Shown piece after piece: positions 1 through 11,470 of a stretch of 64,000 nucleotides of DNA. Below the pieces are notes generated by a model. That model saw only the letters and a program-made list of their open reading frames with translations, did no database searches and was not told the origin of the DNA. The stretch's first letter is position 1. Each line of letters starts with the position of its first letter. The position numbers and the translations under genes were made by a program. Origin of the DNA: Amphibalanus amphitrite (Eukaryota > Arthropoda > Thecostraca > Balanomorpha > Balanidae); the NCBI RefSeq assembly GCF_019059575.1, contig NW_024881562.1, forward strand, positions 992,001-1,056,000. Direction: 5' to 3'.

Positions 1-1046
1 CACTGGTCTGCACCTTAAAAGTTCATCCTAAAAAGAACTATTAAATATATTTCATGAGTGTTCATTAAAGATTTTAAACAAATGTTTATATTTTATACGA
101 ATATTGCCGATCCCGTAACTCAGTCGGTAGAGCGTTGGATTCCGCGTGGTGAGAGCACGCGTTCCCGGTTACAACAGTCTGGGTTCGAAGCGCGACGGGC
201 GCTTGACGTTTATGGGCCTCCTGGCAGGTATGGTTGCGGTTGGTGACAGGCCGTAGCCAGGCGAAGTCAGTGAGAGGACCGGCCGTGCGCGGCAATGTGC
301 GCACGTTAAAGGGACCCTCCCACCTTCAAAAAGTTAATGAATTGGCACGAAAGTGATGTCGCTCGGTTCAGAAAGAGCGAAAACGAATATCTACCAAATT
401 TCATCGAAAAATATTCACCGGTTTTCAAGATATTAGACTTTTACTTTTGTTTACTTTTTGGGATCTCCGCTGTTCCTGGCGACTTTATTTGAAAGTGCGG
501 CATTTGTTGCGCGCAAAGCAGCATATACCACCGCGTGCTACATACGCAGCTTGCGGCAATTGCCTGCGAGTGGGAGAAGCGAGTGGGTTGCATTTCGGTA
601 AATGGTTGGTAAGCATAATCCTTTCCTTCCCATCCCGCAAATAATCTCACCGATAATCTGTGAGGAACGTCATTTACCAGTCCATTTCTCTCGGGATCTC
701 CTTCCTGAAAGCGAGAGAAGCTCTCGGACTCGGCACAGCAAACTGAGGCAATTGTGGCGCGGCACATGAGGTTTGTATTGCATGTGTTAAGTGGGAGAAG
801 GAAGACGCCTACCTATCATTCAAGGTAAAGGTGTAAAAAACCCTGTATATAACAGCACGTTGTCTGTGTGCATGCAGGCGCCTTGCAAGCTGATGTGGGT
901 GTGAGGTGGATGTGCATCGGGCCTCGGAGCATGCTGCATGCGAATTGCTAGGCAAGTTGCTTGCGGGCTTGGCTTGAGGAAAAATCGGGGCTGTGAACAT
1001 AGCTTTGAATCTTGATCTTGATTATACACACAACTATAAACACGAA

Positions 1047-1745
1047 ATGGGGCCAGGAATCTCACCGGCAAATAGCAGGAAAACACCTACAACAAGACAG
1101 ATCGCGGACAAAGGGAAAGGTAAGAGAGATGCAGAGAGGGCGGAGAAGGGAAAAATGGCCAGGGCAGAAGACAAAGAAAGACGAGTAGTAATGAGCAAGA
1201 AAATGGAAACAGAGAAAGCCATTGGAAAACTAGACAACAGTGTCTTTGAGGCTTTTGGACCAGCACACAGATCATCAGTTGACCTGAGTAAGGAGGCAAT
1301 ATGCAAGGGAGGGCCTGGGCACAAATGTGGTCTTCCAGTTGGCTACGAAGATGAGGGAGTGGAATGTGACCTTTGTCATCGTTGGTTCCACGCAGCATGT
1401 CAGGAGATACATACGGAAGCATACAAAGCACTCCAGGAACACCCTGACACACTGGCATGGATGTGCAAAGCCTGCAGAAACGAGTTAAAGAACAGGAAGT
1501 ATCCACACTCAGAAACTGAGTACAGCAAGTTGGAAGCCAAAATCGATCAGTTGGCAGAGGCGCTAAAAGACCAAACAAGAATAATAAGGAAGTCAGCAAT
1601 CGAAAATGAACAAGCCATTAGAGAAGTAGGAGAGTTTCAAGGGCGCAATATTTCCACATTGCAAGAGCAGAACGAAGCAATGATACAGTGTGTAGAGGAA
1701 ATGAAGAGCAGGGAAACGGAGAAGAAGACGGAGATCAGGAAGACG
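1047..1745 (+). pseudogene. LINE ORF1, N-terminal part: PHD finger and coiled coil
   Basis: The frame opens at the ATG at 1047; an earlier GTG at 993 is in frame but is a poor start. After a basic, lysine-rich lead comes a PHD-type zinc finger encoded at about 1310-1475. It shows C-x2-C (ECDLC), then HRWFHAAC, then WMCKAC, the usual Cys4-His-Cys3 order. A charged helical stretch, probably a coiled coil used for ORF1p multimerisation, follows to 1745. PHD fingers in ORF1 are known from CR1-like LINEs. The reading stops at TAG (1746-1748), created by insertion of the TA element; without it the frame runs straight on into 2690-3244. Confidence 0.85.
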
Positions 1746-1747
1746 TA

Positions 1748-2689
1748 GGGGAAAGTGGGGTAAGACGGTCAAGGTAGGTAAGACGGGCACCCCCTCTGCA
1801 GACCAAACCAATAGCGCTACGAGCGAGAAAAATTAGGACCAGAATAGCCTTTCCCACTACACACCGCCATTGAAGTCTGGTGAATTTGTGTTCGGTCAAT
1901 AATCTTTTATTTTGATTTCTTTAAAACACTCATTTCATTGAAAACATTCATAATGTATTGTGCAAGCTTTTGTGTGCAGCACTATAGAGTTAAAAACTGG
2001 CAATCACTTGTGGCACACTCATATGCCTCCAGTGTTCATTCACCGCGGATTTGCTTTGTCTGCATCAAATTGTCCACAGAGAAAAATCGTGCTGAACTTC
2101 TGACATTGAGTTTGGGGTAAGACGGGCAACTATGAATCCGATGGGTCTGTAATGGTAAAAATATTTTTGTTGCTGTAGGAAAAAAGAAGCATTTCTGATA
2201 AGAATATGTTCGATTCCGATACTCACAGACATGTTAGCAATATTCCTTCGGCACAGTTTATTCTCGAATAATGAATGTGAAAAACGGCTCTACATGGCTT
2301 CTGAACTAGGGCCTATATACGAGTATACGCCTTCTGCACGAATCTCGTATACTGCCATTTCCGAAGCACTTGAGACCAACGAGCGACTGTATCAATGCGG
2401 CTAATCTCGGGCATTTGCTGCGAGCTGTGCTGGTCGGTGAAAGAAGCTGGCCGTCTTGCCCTACCCATGTGACCGTCTTACCCCATGGAGTGGGGTAAGA
2501 TGGGTTTTTGCAAGGTTTTGCAAAAATAGCTGCAGTTTATTTGTTGAGTCAGGTCTAAGTCTCATCTTCTGGCAAATGGAAGTAAAATGTCTGTAAAAGG
2601 TTTTCACTCAGTTTCCCGTTTCTATGATGTTTCTAACCGGCCGAAAAATGGCTCCAAAGTTAAGGTGCCCGTCTTACCCCACTTTCCCC
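1748..2689. mobile_element. TA-flanked inverted-repeat element (942 bp) inside LINE ORF1
   Basis: The termini are GGGGAAAGTGGGGTAAGACG and its reverse complement, about 21 bp each, bordered by TA at 1746-1747 and 2690-2691. That is the duplication made by Tc1/mariner-type transposases. The terminal motif GGGGTAAGACGGG recurs inside at about 2115 and, in both orientations, at 2465-2505, so internal copies of the end exist. No transposase frame is seen, so this is a non-autonomous element. Removing it with one TA restores the ORF1 codon TAT and an open frame. Confidence 0.9.
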
Positions 2690-3244
2690 TATGCAGATGT
2701 CACAAAAGTGGTAGAAGAAATAAAAGAACAACAAGAAGTCATCAAGGGTAACTCTGAAGGTATCAAAAGAGTGATACAGAACAAGGAGTTGGAAGAAAGG
2801 GCAACAAATGTGCTGATACACAATCTCCCAGAGAGTAAAGCAGAGAAAGGAGAAGACAAAAAACAGGAAGACATAGTGAAGTTCAAAGAAATAGCAGATG
2901 CTCTGGGAGTGCGAGACTTTGAAATTCAGAAGATTGTCAGATTGAGGCAAAAACCTACAACGGAGAAAGGAGATGAAAGAAACGCAAATCAGAACCAGAA
3001 AACGAAACCAAGAATACTCCTGCTGAAGCTGAGATCAAAGGAGCACGTGGAGCTTCTGTATAAAAGGAGGTTTGATCTCAAGAGCAAAGGCATAGAAAAT
3101 ACCTACATTACAAGGGACCTACCTCCCGAAGAAAGGGAGAAGCAGAGAAGACTGAGAGAGGAGTGGCTCAAGAAAGGGCGAGAAACTCATGTCATTTCTC
3201 GGGGGAGGGTTGTCGAAAGGAAGGGAAACAAAGTAACACAGTAA
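2690..3244 (+). pseudogene. LINE ORF1, C-terminal part: RNA-binding-like domain
   Basis: Continues the ORF1 frame from the other side of the TA element. It begins with helical sequence (KVVEEIKEQQEVIKGN) and then shows a conserved ORF1p core: VLIHNLPES, a long lysine-rich loop, ILLLKLRSKEHVELLY, and YITRDLPPEEREKQRRLREE. This order matches the RRM-plus-C-terminal-domain arrangement of L1/CR1-type ORF1 nucleic-acid chaperones. The frame stops at TAA 3242-3244 and overlaps or abuts the start of ORF2 in another frame, which would suit reinitiation or stop-and-go translation. Confidence 0.8.
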
Positions 3245-4377
3245 GAAAGAAAGAAAGCAGGGATGGAAGGTACAGGAAACAAACATCAAACAAGGGGTCG
3301 AAGACCGACAACCAAGAAAGTAGAAAGGTTTACAAATTGAATCTCATTAACATACAAGGATTAACAAAGCAAAAGCTGGCAGAACTAGAAGAATTGTTAG
3401 CCTACAGTTGTGACATCTTATGTATTACTGAGACCCACCAGAGATATGATAAACTTGAGATTGACAAGAACTTGATCAAGATAGAGAGCATGAGAAAACA
3501 AAAAGACAAGAAAGGAGGAGGGCTCATGTTTTTGTATAAACAAAACAGTGGTGTCGCTTTAAGTAAAGCCCCTTCAGAGAACGAAGATGTTTTGGAAGTG
3601 AGGGGAAGTATATTGAACAAACAGGTTAGGATAATACTTGTTTACATGTCAGTTGAAACAAAACCAGAAGATAAAACACGAAATGAGAAAATCAAACAAG
3701 AGCTTGAAGAGAAGCTAGAAGAAAGTCCAGACATGGCAACAATGTTGTTGGGGGATTTTAATGGACATGTAGGGTTCCTAGGAAGCCAAAAAGAGAATAG
3801 GAACGGAAAATTTGTCATTGATGTGATAAACAAAAACAATATGATTTTACTGAATGGTGATGACATATGTGAAGGCTTGTATACATGGGGAAGTAAAGAA
3901 TACAGAAGTGTTATTGACTATGTGCTGGTCAACAGTAAGATGCATCAGTCTATCCTTAAGATGAAAATTGATGAAAGTCAAGAACTACTAGATCTATCAG
4001 ATCACAACATGATCACAGTGTTTTTCAAAGATGAAAAGTCACTGAGTCTCAATAAAGCTAAATGGAAAGATGAATACTTCTTTAAGACAGACCAAGAATC
4101 ATTGTCGGGCTTCGTGCAAGAGGTACTACAGAGAATGGAAGCTGATAACATATGCCTAATGGAAGATCTCAATGTGATAATGAAGGATGTGGCAGAGAAA
4201 TTGCTTACAAGAAGGTACAGAAGAAAAACTGACAGAAAGAATGAAAAAATCAAAGAAAAACCATGGATGACCGAAGAAATACGGAAACAAATCAAGCAAA
4301 GGAAAGCCTTCAACAGACTCAGGAGAAATGCAAAGTCAGAAGAAGAAAAGAGCAGATTATATGAAAAAATATTATGA
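3163..4377 (+). pseudogene. LINE ORF2, endonuclease half
   Basis: Encodes an apurinic-type (exonuclease-endonuclease-phosphatase) domain that nicks target DNA to prime reverse transcription. Visible catalytic blocks in order are INIQGL (about 3346), ITETH (about 3424), LLGDFNGHVG (about 3745), VIDYVLVN (about 3910) and LSDHNMI (about 3997). All the usual Asn, Glu, Asp and His residues are present. The open frame has no ATG near its beginning; it overlaps the end of ORF1, and translation probably begins around 3163-3250. The frame ends at a TGA right after an A6 run at 4364-4369. With one A fewer it would continue directly into the reverse transcriptase frame. Confidence 0.9.
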
Positions 4378-6670
4378 GCAGAAACGACTGACAAAGCTAC
4401 TCATCAAGGAAGAAATAGCAAAGCATGAAAAGAAAGTGACTGACGAAATACGTCATAGTAGCTACAAAAGCAAGGCACTTTGGGAGAATATCAACAAACT
4501 TAAAGGAAAGCAAAAGGATAACAGTCCAGTTCGCCTATTCACAGAAGCTGGACAAATGCTGCAAGGAGAAGAAGAAAAGGAAAACTTAGCAAGTGTCTGG
4601 AAGAAAATCTATCAAAGACATGAAAACAAGTTAGAAGAAGTGTGGAACGATAGGGCGAAGCTAACCTATACTGCAGATCTGGAGAAAGAGAAACAGGACC
4701 AGATACAAATAAAAGGATATAGTTTCCCAATCACACTGAGAGAACATATGGATATGGCCATGAACAGTAGGAAGAGGATGAAGAAGATGGAAGATATACA
4801 AATAACTGAGGAAGAAGTCACCAAATGTATAGGCAGGCTTAAGAACAAGTCAGCGGCAGGACCAGATAAACTCAAGCCAGAACTATACAAAGCTTTGATA
4901 AAAAATGACAAATGCTTGAAGATACTGACAGGCTGCTACCAAGAAGTCCTCGAGAGAAGTGACACGCCATCAGAATGGAAGATATCAAGGACGAAAATGA
5001 TACCAAATACGTCTAAGCCAACTGCCAAAGACTTGAGACCAATTGCTTTAACGAATGTGTCATATAAGATCTACATGTCAATTCTAAAACAGCGACTAGA
5101 AGATCATCTAGAAAGCGCAGAGCAAAAGTTAGAGACACAAGCAGGGTTTACGAGAGGAGGAAGGATAGAGGACAACCTTTTCCTATTACAGTACTGTGTG
5201 GAAGAAAGCTTTAAAATGAAGGCACCTCTGATTGTTACTTCAATTGATTACAGCAAGGCGTTTGATTCCATCGATAGAGCTAGGATGGTAGAGGTGCTCA
5301 TGAAATACAAGATTCACCCCAAAATGATTGATGCTGTGGCAGCCACATACCAAGGAGACAGAACCTGGATTGAACTAAATGAGAACATTAAGTTAGAGAT
5401 TTTAGTAACAAGTGGTATACGGCAAGGGTGTACAGGATCAACTGCCTTCTTCAAGCTCATGACTTATATCATCACAAAAGTAATGGAGGCAACAGAAGCA
5501 GGGTTCAGAAGCTGCAAATTTACGCTGCCAATCCTATTCTTTGCTGACGACGGGCTCCTACTGAACCATTCTATTGAAGAAACAGAGACTAGCATCAGAA
5601 GACTGACAGCAATTAGCAAGGAGTGTGGACTGGACATAAACAAGAATAAGAGCAACATTATCACATTTAATCTGAAAGAACAGCACAGAAGCATAGAAGA
5701 TATTGAAGTAAAAGAAAACATAAAATACTTAGGTCTGAAAGTAACAAATACAAGGGATGTGTTCAGAGGGCAGAAAAGAATCATGATTGAAAAGGCACAA
5801 AGAATGGCAAACATGACCTATTCAGTAATTTCAAAATCATGCAACAGACTGCTGATTGGTAAGACCTACTGGAAATCCCTAGCACTGCCATCAATACTGT
5901 ACGGCTCCAGTGTCATGACAGTCACAGAGGAAGAGACCAAGAAGCTGCAAATAATCGAAAATGGTGTCTACAGACAGATCTTGGGGGCTCCAAAATATGC
6001 ACCAAATGCTGCATTGAGAGGAGAAATTGGAGCATCTCTGATGACAACAAGGATTAAAACTGGAAGACTTCAGTACATGAGAAGCATATCGCAAGGAAAA
6101 AATCAACTACTCAAAGAGGTGTTAACAGAAATGATGGACGAGGGCAAGAACAAATGGATAAAGGTAACCTATTCCATTATTAAGGAAGTCGGACTCAAAG
6201 TAAAGGATTTGTACCAGATAAGCAAACAAGACCTTAAAACACAGATGCAAAAATGGGATGGAAAGAAATGGAAGGAGGAATTGTTAACTAAAACTACTCT
6301 GTCCCTGTATATTGTCTGGAAAAAGGAGATGAAGGAAGTAACGTTTATTGACAACCAGCAAGCATCAACAATATTTTTCCAGGCAAGAGCTAACTGTCTT
6401 CCTCTAAATGAGCGCAAGAGATACAAGAAAGAGGACACAAGATGTATGATGTGCAATGCAGAAAATGAAGACCTCGCCCACTTTATATTGAATTGCCCAG
6501 CCTACGAAGAAGAAAGAAAAGAATCAATGCATCTTCAGAAACCCTATGCAAAGGATATTTTAGGGATGTTTCTGTTTGAGGAGGAAGATATCGAAGAAAA
6601 GAAAGAAGTATTGCTTAAGCTGTGGAAGAAAAGAAGACTGCTGGAAATAAAACAAATTTCTCCACCCTAG
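4328..6670 (+). pseudogene. LINE ORF2, reverse transcriptase half and zinc knuckle
   Basis: Reverse transcriptase motifs appear in order: KNKSAAGPDKL, LRPIALTNVSYK, QAGFTRGGR, SIDYSKAFDSIDR (about 5238), GIRQGCTGSTAFF (about 5414), FFADDGLLL (about 5537, catalytic Asp pair) and IKYLGLKV. The C-terminus has CMMCNAENEDLAHFILNC (about 6443), a Cys2-His-Cys knuckle seen in many LINEs. No RNase H block is present. The ATG at 4328 is incidental; the frame is the continuation of the endonuclease ORF after the break at 4364-4369. The stop is TAG at 6668. Confidence 0.92.
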
Positions 6671-6837
6671 TTGACCTTCATCCTCCCAACACCCAATCCT
6701 GTCCCCTAGTGAGAATCCTAGCCACACAAACCAACCATAACAATGCAACCCATCGATTAAAGTAAAAGTTAAAGTTTAAGAAATCAAGGAGGTGCCGATA
6801 CAAAGGCTAAACCTCCGAAAACCATCGCATCATCGCA
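6671..6837 (+). other. LINE 3' UTR with terminal hairpin
   Basis: The 167 bases after the ORF2 stop are A rich and end in ATCGCATCATCGCAAC without a poly(A) tail. A small hairpin is visible: GGAGGT (6788-6793) pairs with ACCTCC (6811-6816), with GCC/GGC inside. Such 3' hairpins are what the reverse transcriptase of stringent LINEs recognises; that role is inferred here. Confidence 0.55.
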
Positions 6838-7108
6838 ACCAAACGTTTTAGTAAAAGATTTAAAAATCGTTAGATCTCCGCTGACGTCACAAATTCTAAG
6901 GGGGCATACCAATGCACTAGCCCCTTAGAATCCGAAAACTGCAAGTTTGAAATTCCATATCTCCGAATTAAAGCATTTGTCGATGTTGTGAGTGCCCAAA
7001 CCGGTATTTGCAGGCCATGGCCACCAATTTGGCTATCTCAACTCAAAACTAATGTTAAGGTGGGAGTGTCCCTTTAAAGTTGAAACTTTGGAACCTTAAT
7101 TCTACCAT

Positions 7109-9344
7109 AGAACCGGAATTGCGCGATCGGAGAATAGAGGGCAGGGTCACCGCAACAAGCTTCGCTTAGCGGAGGCTCTGTCCTTGTGAATCTTTCCAAT
7201 CAAAAGGTTCGGACTAAACTTATAAAAAAAAAACATATGGCATTGTATGCTAAGTCCAGTCAAAGATCAATCTTGTCCATGACTTTTTGTTTCACAGCCG
7301 ATTTCGTGGCACACCGTACTCACTACCATAACACTCCGCGGCCGATCAGACAGGCGGCAGCGTCTGCTGGCCTGCTGTTCGGGAGCCAAGTGGCCAGGGC
7401 CGATTTATCGGAGCATCTCGATAGGACCACTACGTCTGGGACGGATCGCAGTGACCGACACCTGCCATCAGTCACAGGGAACAGCGCACACATTCCGACA
7501 GTGCCGCTCAGGAGGCAGCCAATAGGTGCCCTCGGTGGTTGAGAGATTTGACATTGAAAAAGGCGACGTCATTCCACAAGTCGTCTTGGCTCGACTGCTC
7601 AAGCAATTTAATCAAACAGATCGCCGAAAGACGAAAAACTAGGATCTGCATTATACTGAGCTAAACTGCAACATAAAGTGTTACGCTTCATAGGCTTCAT
7701 CATAGACATATCAGAAAAATTTATTTGTACATGATTACATTTACATTTTACATCTAAGAATATTTCATACCGAATAATTGCACGTCACGTGCGATAAAAT
7801 GCGCCATGAACGTATGTCAGCGATTTACGAGCCATTGTGCTCAAAAGAAGCTTTAATTTACAGCTTCCGTACTTATAAATTTATCAATTTCTTTTCGGTA
7901 ATATTTATTTCTTTATGCCGCAGCAATATGAGCCTGAAACCTAGCATCAAACTTTCTATGGCAGGTAGGGGATGCGCACAATGCCAAGGACAGCAACAGC
8001 CAACAGGCAGCATCACTCGCACTTGCCAGCTTTTGAATTAGCCTCTTTTCATAACTAAATAACTTTAATATTTCGGCACTCATGTCATAATGAAGCCGTT
8101 ATACGGTGAGGATCGATTCTTATCTCAAATTCAGACCGTATACCAAAACTAAGCGTGGAGAAGAAGGCTTTGTCTGTCCTGAGGATGGAAAAGAGGGAAA
8201 GGTACAGTTAGTATCGGCGGCACGGCCGTCCACCAAGCTGTGTCTGCAGCCGCTCAGACCGAATAGGTAGCGTCATCAGTGGTCGTCTGTCGGTGATCTG
8301 ACCCCCCAGATACCGATCACGGGTCAGTGTCTGTCAGTAGTCTGTCACGGGCGTCTGTCGGCACTTCGTCACGGGAATGCAGCGCGTCAATCGCCGGTGT
8401 AACGCGCCACCAGTGGCCGCGGTCCTGGACAGAGCTGTTTACTGCTCTCTGTCGGGTGTGGTATGTATGTCGCCACCGGTCCGAACTGGGTTAGACAGAC
8501 GGAGAGGGGAAGGGCTGAGTTGAGCAGCGCAAGGGAGAGAACTAAAAAACAATCCATACCTAGTCAAATGCGGAGGAACCCACAAGCGAGTGCACTCTTG
8601 TCGCACTGAGAATCAAGGTAAAGACGTGGCGGAGTGCAGGTCAAAGCACGTTGAATAAGACTGCAACAGCCTGCTAGAGTATGACGATTGGGTCACCTTC
8701 CCGAGTCTAATTTCTTGCACTTATTTTACCCCAGAGAACCCAGTGTTCAGTATTGAACACACCCCAGTCCGTCCCCAGTCCCCCGCGTCTATAGCGTTTA
8801 ACTGTGCTGCCGGCTGGTCGAGGTCACGCTCGCACGTGCAGCCAGCATTAGGCCGAGCTCATCAGTCATCGACGGTCGCCTGTCGTGGCTGACGGGCCAT
8901 CTCACCGAGTGAGCGGCCTGATTTGTGAGAAATGTCCCGCGCTGGTAAATAACACCGGGCGAACTGCGACGGTGACTCTGCGGGCCTAGAAGGACGCTGC
9001 TGAGGCGCACCCACCAATACCTCAGACCTCTGAGGCCACTTTCGATGCGACGACCCCAGCAGTTGAAATAGCGGTTCATTACGAAACCATAAGAAGCTTT
9101 TTTATTGAACTGTTTAGAACAATGGCACAAGCCCTTCTCGCCCTACTTAAACCAATGCACCTTTGGGCTAATCTCACCCGTTTTTAGCCAAGGTCAAGGC
9201 CGGGCGGGGTGCGGTCGCTCCTGTGACGGCAGTGTTTACTCAGTATGGGCGCTGACCACGGCGCACCGCTGAATGGATCGGCTGCGGGCAGGCAGCACCG
9301 TCTATACAGACCTGTTTATACGGAGCGGTCGGCGGAGAATTCCG
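7109..9344. other. Unassigned stretch
   Basis: No supportable gene. Short open frames (for example 7186-7542 and 8798-9130) have no recognisable domain and no flanking splice signals that I can defend. A few imperfect runs of GTCTGTC/GTCACGGG occur around 8280-8400. Confidence 0.4.
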
Positions 9345-9373
9345 GTAAGTGGAGCCGCCCGTAACGGTCAGGG

Positions 9374-9497
9374 CGGACACTGGGGTGGTAGCGAACGGAT
9401 GGGAAGGACACTGGGGTGGTATTGTGCGATTGGGAATGGTCATTACGGACACTGGGATGGTACTGTACGAGTGGGAAAGGTCGGCATGGACGGATGA
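9374..9497 (+). repeat. Degenerate minisatellite, 33-39-bp units
   Basis: GGACACTGGGGTGGT occurs at about 9374 and 9407, and with one change at about 9446, each followed by a related GNGCGATTGGGAA-like block. Three units with unequal spacing of 33 and 39 bp. Confidence 0.7.
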
Positions 9498-9499
9498 GC

Positions 9500-11356
9500 G
9501 ACGACGTGCGGGCCGGCACGCTGTCACTTGGGGGTGCTTCACCGCCATGGGTAACGGTGGGTGACCTGCTTGAAATCTTCTCCATCAGTTTCATAAGCCA
9601 GTTAGACAAAACGAACAGCATTTTGTCCAGTGAGCCAGCTTGCAGCGCATGACCCTTTGCGCAAACCGTCGAGTCTGAGGCCTGTAGGAAATCCGTCTTG
9701 ATGTCAGACTGCTCTCGATAGCGACTTTGTCATAGTGCTAGACTGCCCTTAGCAGAGAAAACTGCCAAAATGTCAAACTGCTCTCAGCGGGGGAGGGGGC
9801 TGCTGCACTGGTGTCAGATGGCCCTCTGCGGGGCGTCGCTGATTTGGTGGTCAGAGTGACGGCCATGACAGCTCCAGATATATCTATGATAGAACGACAA
9901 TAATCAAAGCGGATGACTGATGACCGCCAAATGGACGTTCATGCAGCCTCCCGGAGACTGCAGGCCAGCTGGATGCAGGGTCTGTGTAAAATGTAAGTAC
10001 ATTCATTGCTGCATAGCTCGGGAGCCAGCGGTCCGGGCTTGACACAGCGCCCTGCAGGCCAGCACAGGACCTTCTAATAAACGTCGTTCATGGCCAGTTT
10101 GGTTTGGTAAAATGAAATTTATTCGCTGTGCAGTTGGACTCCTGCAGCTGCACCTAACATAAAACGGCATGGATTCCTTGACGTTTGACCCTGGGTTTAC
10201 AGTAAGATTCATTCTTATAACAAAGGCCACTATCCTAAATGTGGGACACCCGCAACAACGTGCATTGATTCGCACTGGAATCTTGTCACATATCCGCTAG
10301 TTCATCCTGAGGTCACCTTTTTGTCGGTCTAGCCCGAGGAATAGCCAGTAGCCACCTTATCTCTAGGTCCAGGTATGTATAGGTTCAGGTCACGGTCGAA
10401 GCGGCTAACTACCGGTCTAGCCCGGATCTAGCTGCCCTCACGGCTGATGTCAAGGTCCAGCCAGCTCGGAGTGTGTTGCCCACGTTTTCCCAATTCAGCT
10501 AGACCAGCGTGCCCATGGGTTAACGCCCCCTCTGGTCTCCGTCCAGCTAGTCCTGCCAGGTGGTTATCACTTCTGTGACAGCTCCCGAGGACAACATCAA
10601 TTCAACGCGCCGGCTACATCCATCAGCCGACAGGAAATAAATGTCCGCTCCAGAGAGCCTATAAGTAGCTGCGAACTTCCAACGTTTATTTATTGGCAAA
10701 ATATTTTTAGTTTTATTTATAAAGTACATATTTATATACCTTTATTATATGCACATATTGATTGGTATCTTAAACTGTACTGGCTGGCTATGTTGAGTCT
10801 CTAAATCAACATTGTTTTCCTGCTTGATAACACCATCAACAATATTGTCTCTCCCAACAGATGTGGAACGTCCGTCTGGGCGCCGGTTACGCGACTGGAG
10901 CCGAACTAATGTCGGTTGGCCGGTGTGAGTGTGGCGCCGGGCTGGACGGACGGGGATAGCCACGCAGTTGGCGGCCTGGCAAGGGACCATCTCCTCGCCA
11001 GGAGCGTTCAATGATGACGTCATTGGGTGTCGGGGTCGACGGACTCTGAGAAATACATGAGCTGAGCAGAAACGGCCCATCAAATGGCCAGAGCATGGCA
11101 TCAGCTTATCAATCTTACCTTGACTTTCGAAAATGTGTACTTACGTAATTTGCCGACATCGACTCAGATATACCTACACATTACACACGCACCGGTAGAT
11201 ACGTCCCCACAAATAGTTTACCGGGAAATGCGTGTGAAAGAATCTACTTCAATTGGTTTTCGCATCTTCAAATGTCGAATCGTTGCACCTGAATGTCGAG
11301 CACGTATCTGGCAGTTACCTTTTGCAATGGCGGACAGCAGCTGACAGTCAGTGAAC
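9500..11356. other. Unassigned stretch
   Basis: No supportable gene, RNA or transposon border seen. The region 10560-10760 is AT rich; the rest has mixed composition. Confidence 0.4.
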
Positions 11357-11470
11357 GGTGGCAAGTGGACAGTTGATACTGGATGGTGGACAGTGGACAG
11401 TGAATGGTGGACGGTGGACGGTGGACGGTGGTCGGTGGACGGTGGACGGTGGACGGTGGACGAATGGACG
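11357..11470 (+). repeat. Minisatellite with 7-bp GGTGGAC units
   Basis: Runs of GGTGGAC and variants (GGTGGTC, AGTGGAC, AATGGAC) fill about 110 bases. The longest regular part lies at 11406-11460. Confidence 0.8.

Larger units (their letters stand above)
542..6837 (+). mobile_element. Near-full-length non-LTR retrotransposon (LINE) with PHD-finger ORF1
   Basis: About 5.35 kb once the internal TA element is set aside. The order is a 5' leader of about 500 bases (542-1046), ORF1 (PHD finger, coiled coil, RNA-binding-like domain), ORF2 (AP-type endonuclease, reverse transcriptase, C-terminal CCHC-like knuckle) and a 3' UTR with a small hairpin. There is no poly(A); the 3' end reads ATCGCATCATCGCAAC. 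Borders come from the uninterrupted host element at 52907-53373. At most a 2-bp AC duplication is seen at the junctions. The domain layout fits the CR1/L2/Jockey group. No RNase H domain is visible, and the exact clade is not resolved. Two lesions are seen: a transposon in ORF1 and one frame break in ORF2, so this copy is young but inactive. Confidence 0.9.
310..7073. mobile_element. TTAA-flanked inverted-repeat element (467 bp when empty), copy 1, split by a LINE
   Basis: The ends are inverted repeats: AAAGGGACCCTCCCACCTT on the left and AAGGTGGGAGTGTCCCTTT on the right, one mismatch in 19. Both borders sit on TTAA (306-309 and 7074-7077), the target duplication typical of piggyBac-type elements. 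The element is non-coding. Its two halves (310-541 and 6838-7073) join to give the intact copy at 52907-53373, from which they differ by about two positions over roughly 465 bp, so the family moved recently. The insertion target was the SINE body. Confidence 0.88.
107..7108 (+). repeat. tRNA-derived SINE, copy 1, interrupted by nested elements
   Basis: The left part (about 107-305) resembles a tRNA gene. An A-box-like stretch ACTCAGTCGGTAGAGCG lies at about 118-134 and a B-box-like GGGTTCGAAGC at 181-191. A non-tRNA body follows, containing GTAGCCAGGCGAAGTCAG. The right part (about 7078-7108, ACTTTGGAACCTTAATTCT) was separated from the left by a TTAA element inserted at 306. The uninterrupted copy at 55428-55642 carries the same blocks in the same order (GTAGCCAGTTGAAGTCAG, then GTTAAACTTTGGCATCTTAATTCT), which shows that both halves belong to one unit. 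It is not a working tRNA gene: no acceptor stem closes and the tRNA-unrelated tail is shared by both copies. Pol III transcription from the A and B boxes is the family norm. Confidence 0.75.

Noticed and set aside
108-200. A tRNA gene
   Set aside because: A- and B-box-like blocks exist, but no closed acceptor stem or anticodon arm can be drawn, and the tRNA-unrelated body recurs at 55428-55642. A SINE explains it better.
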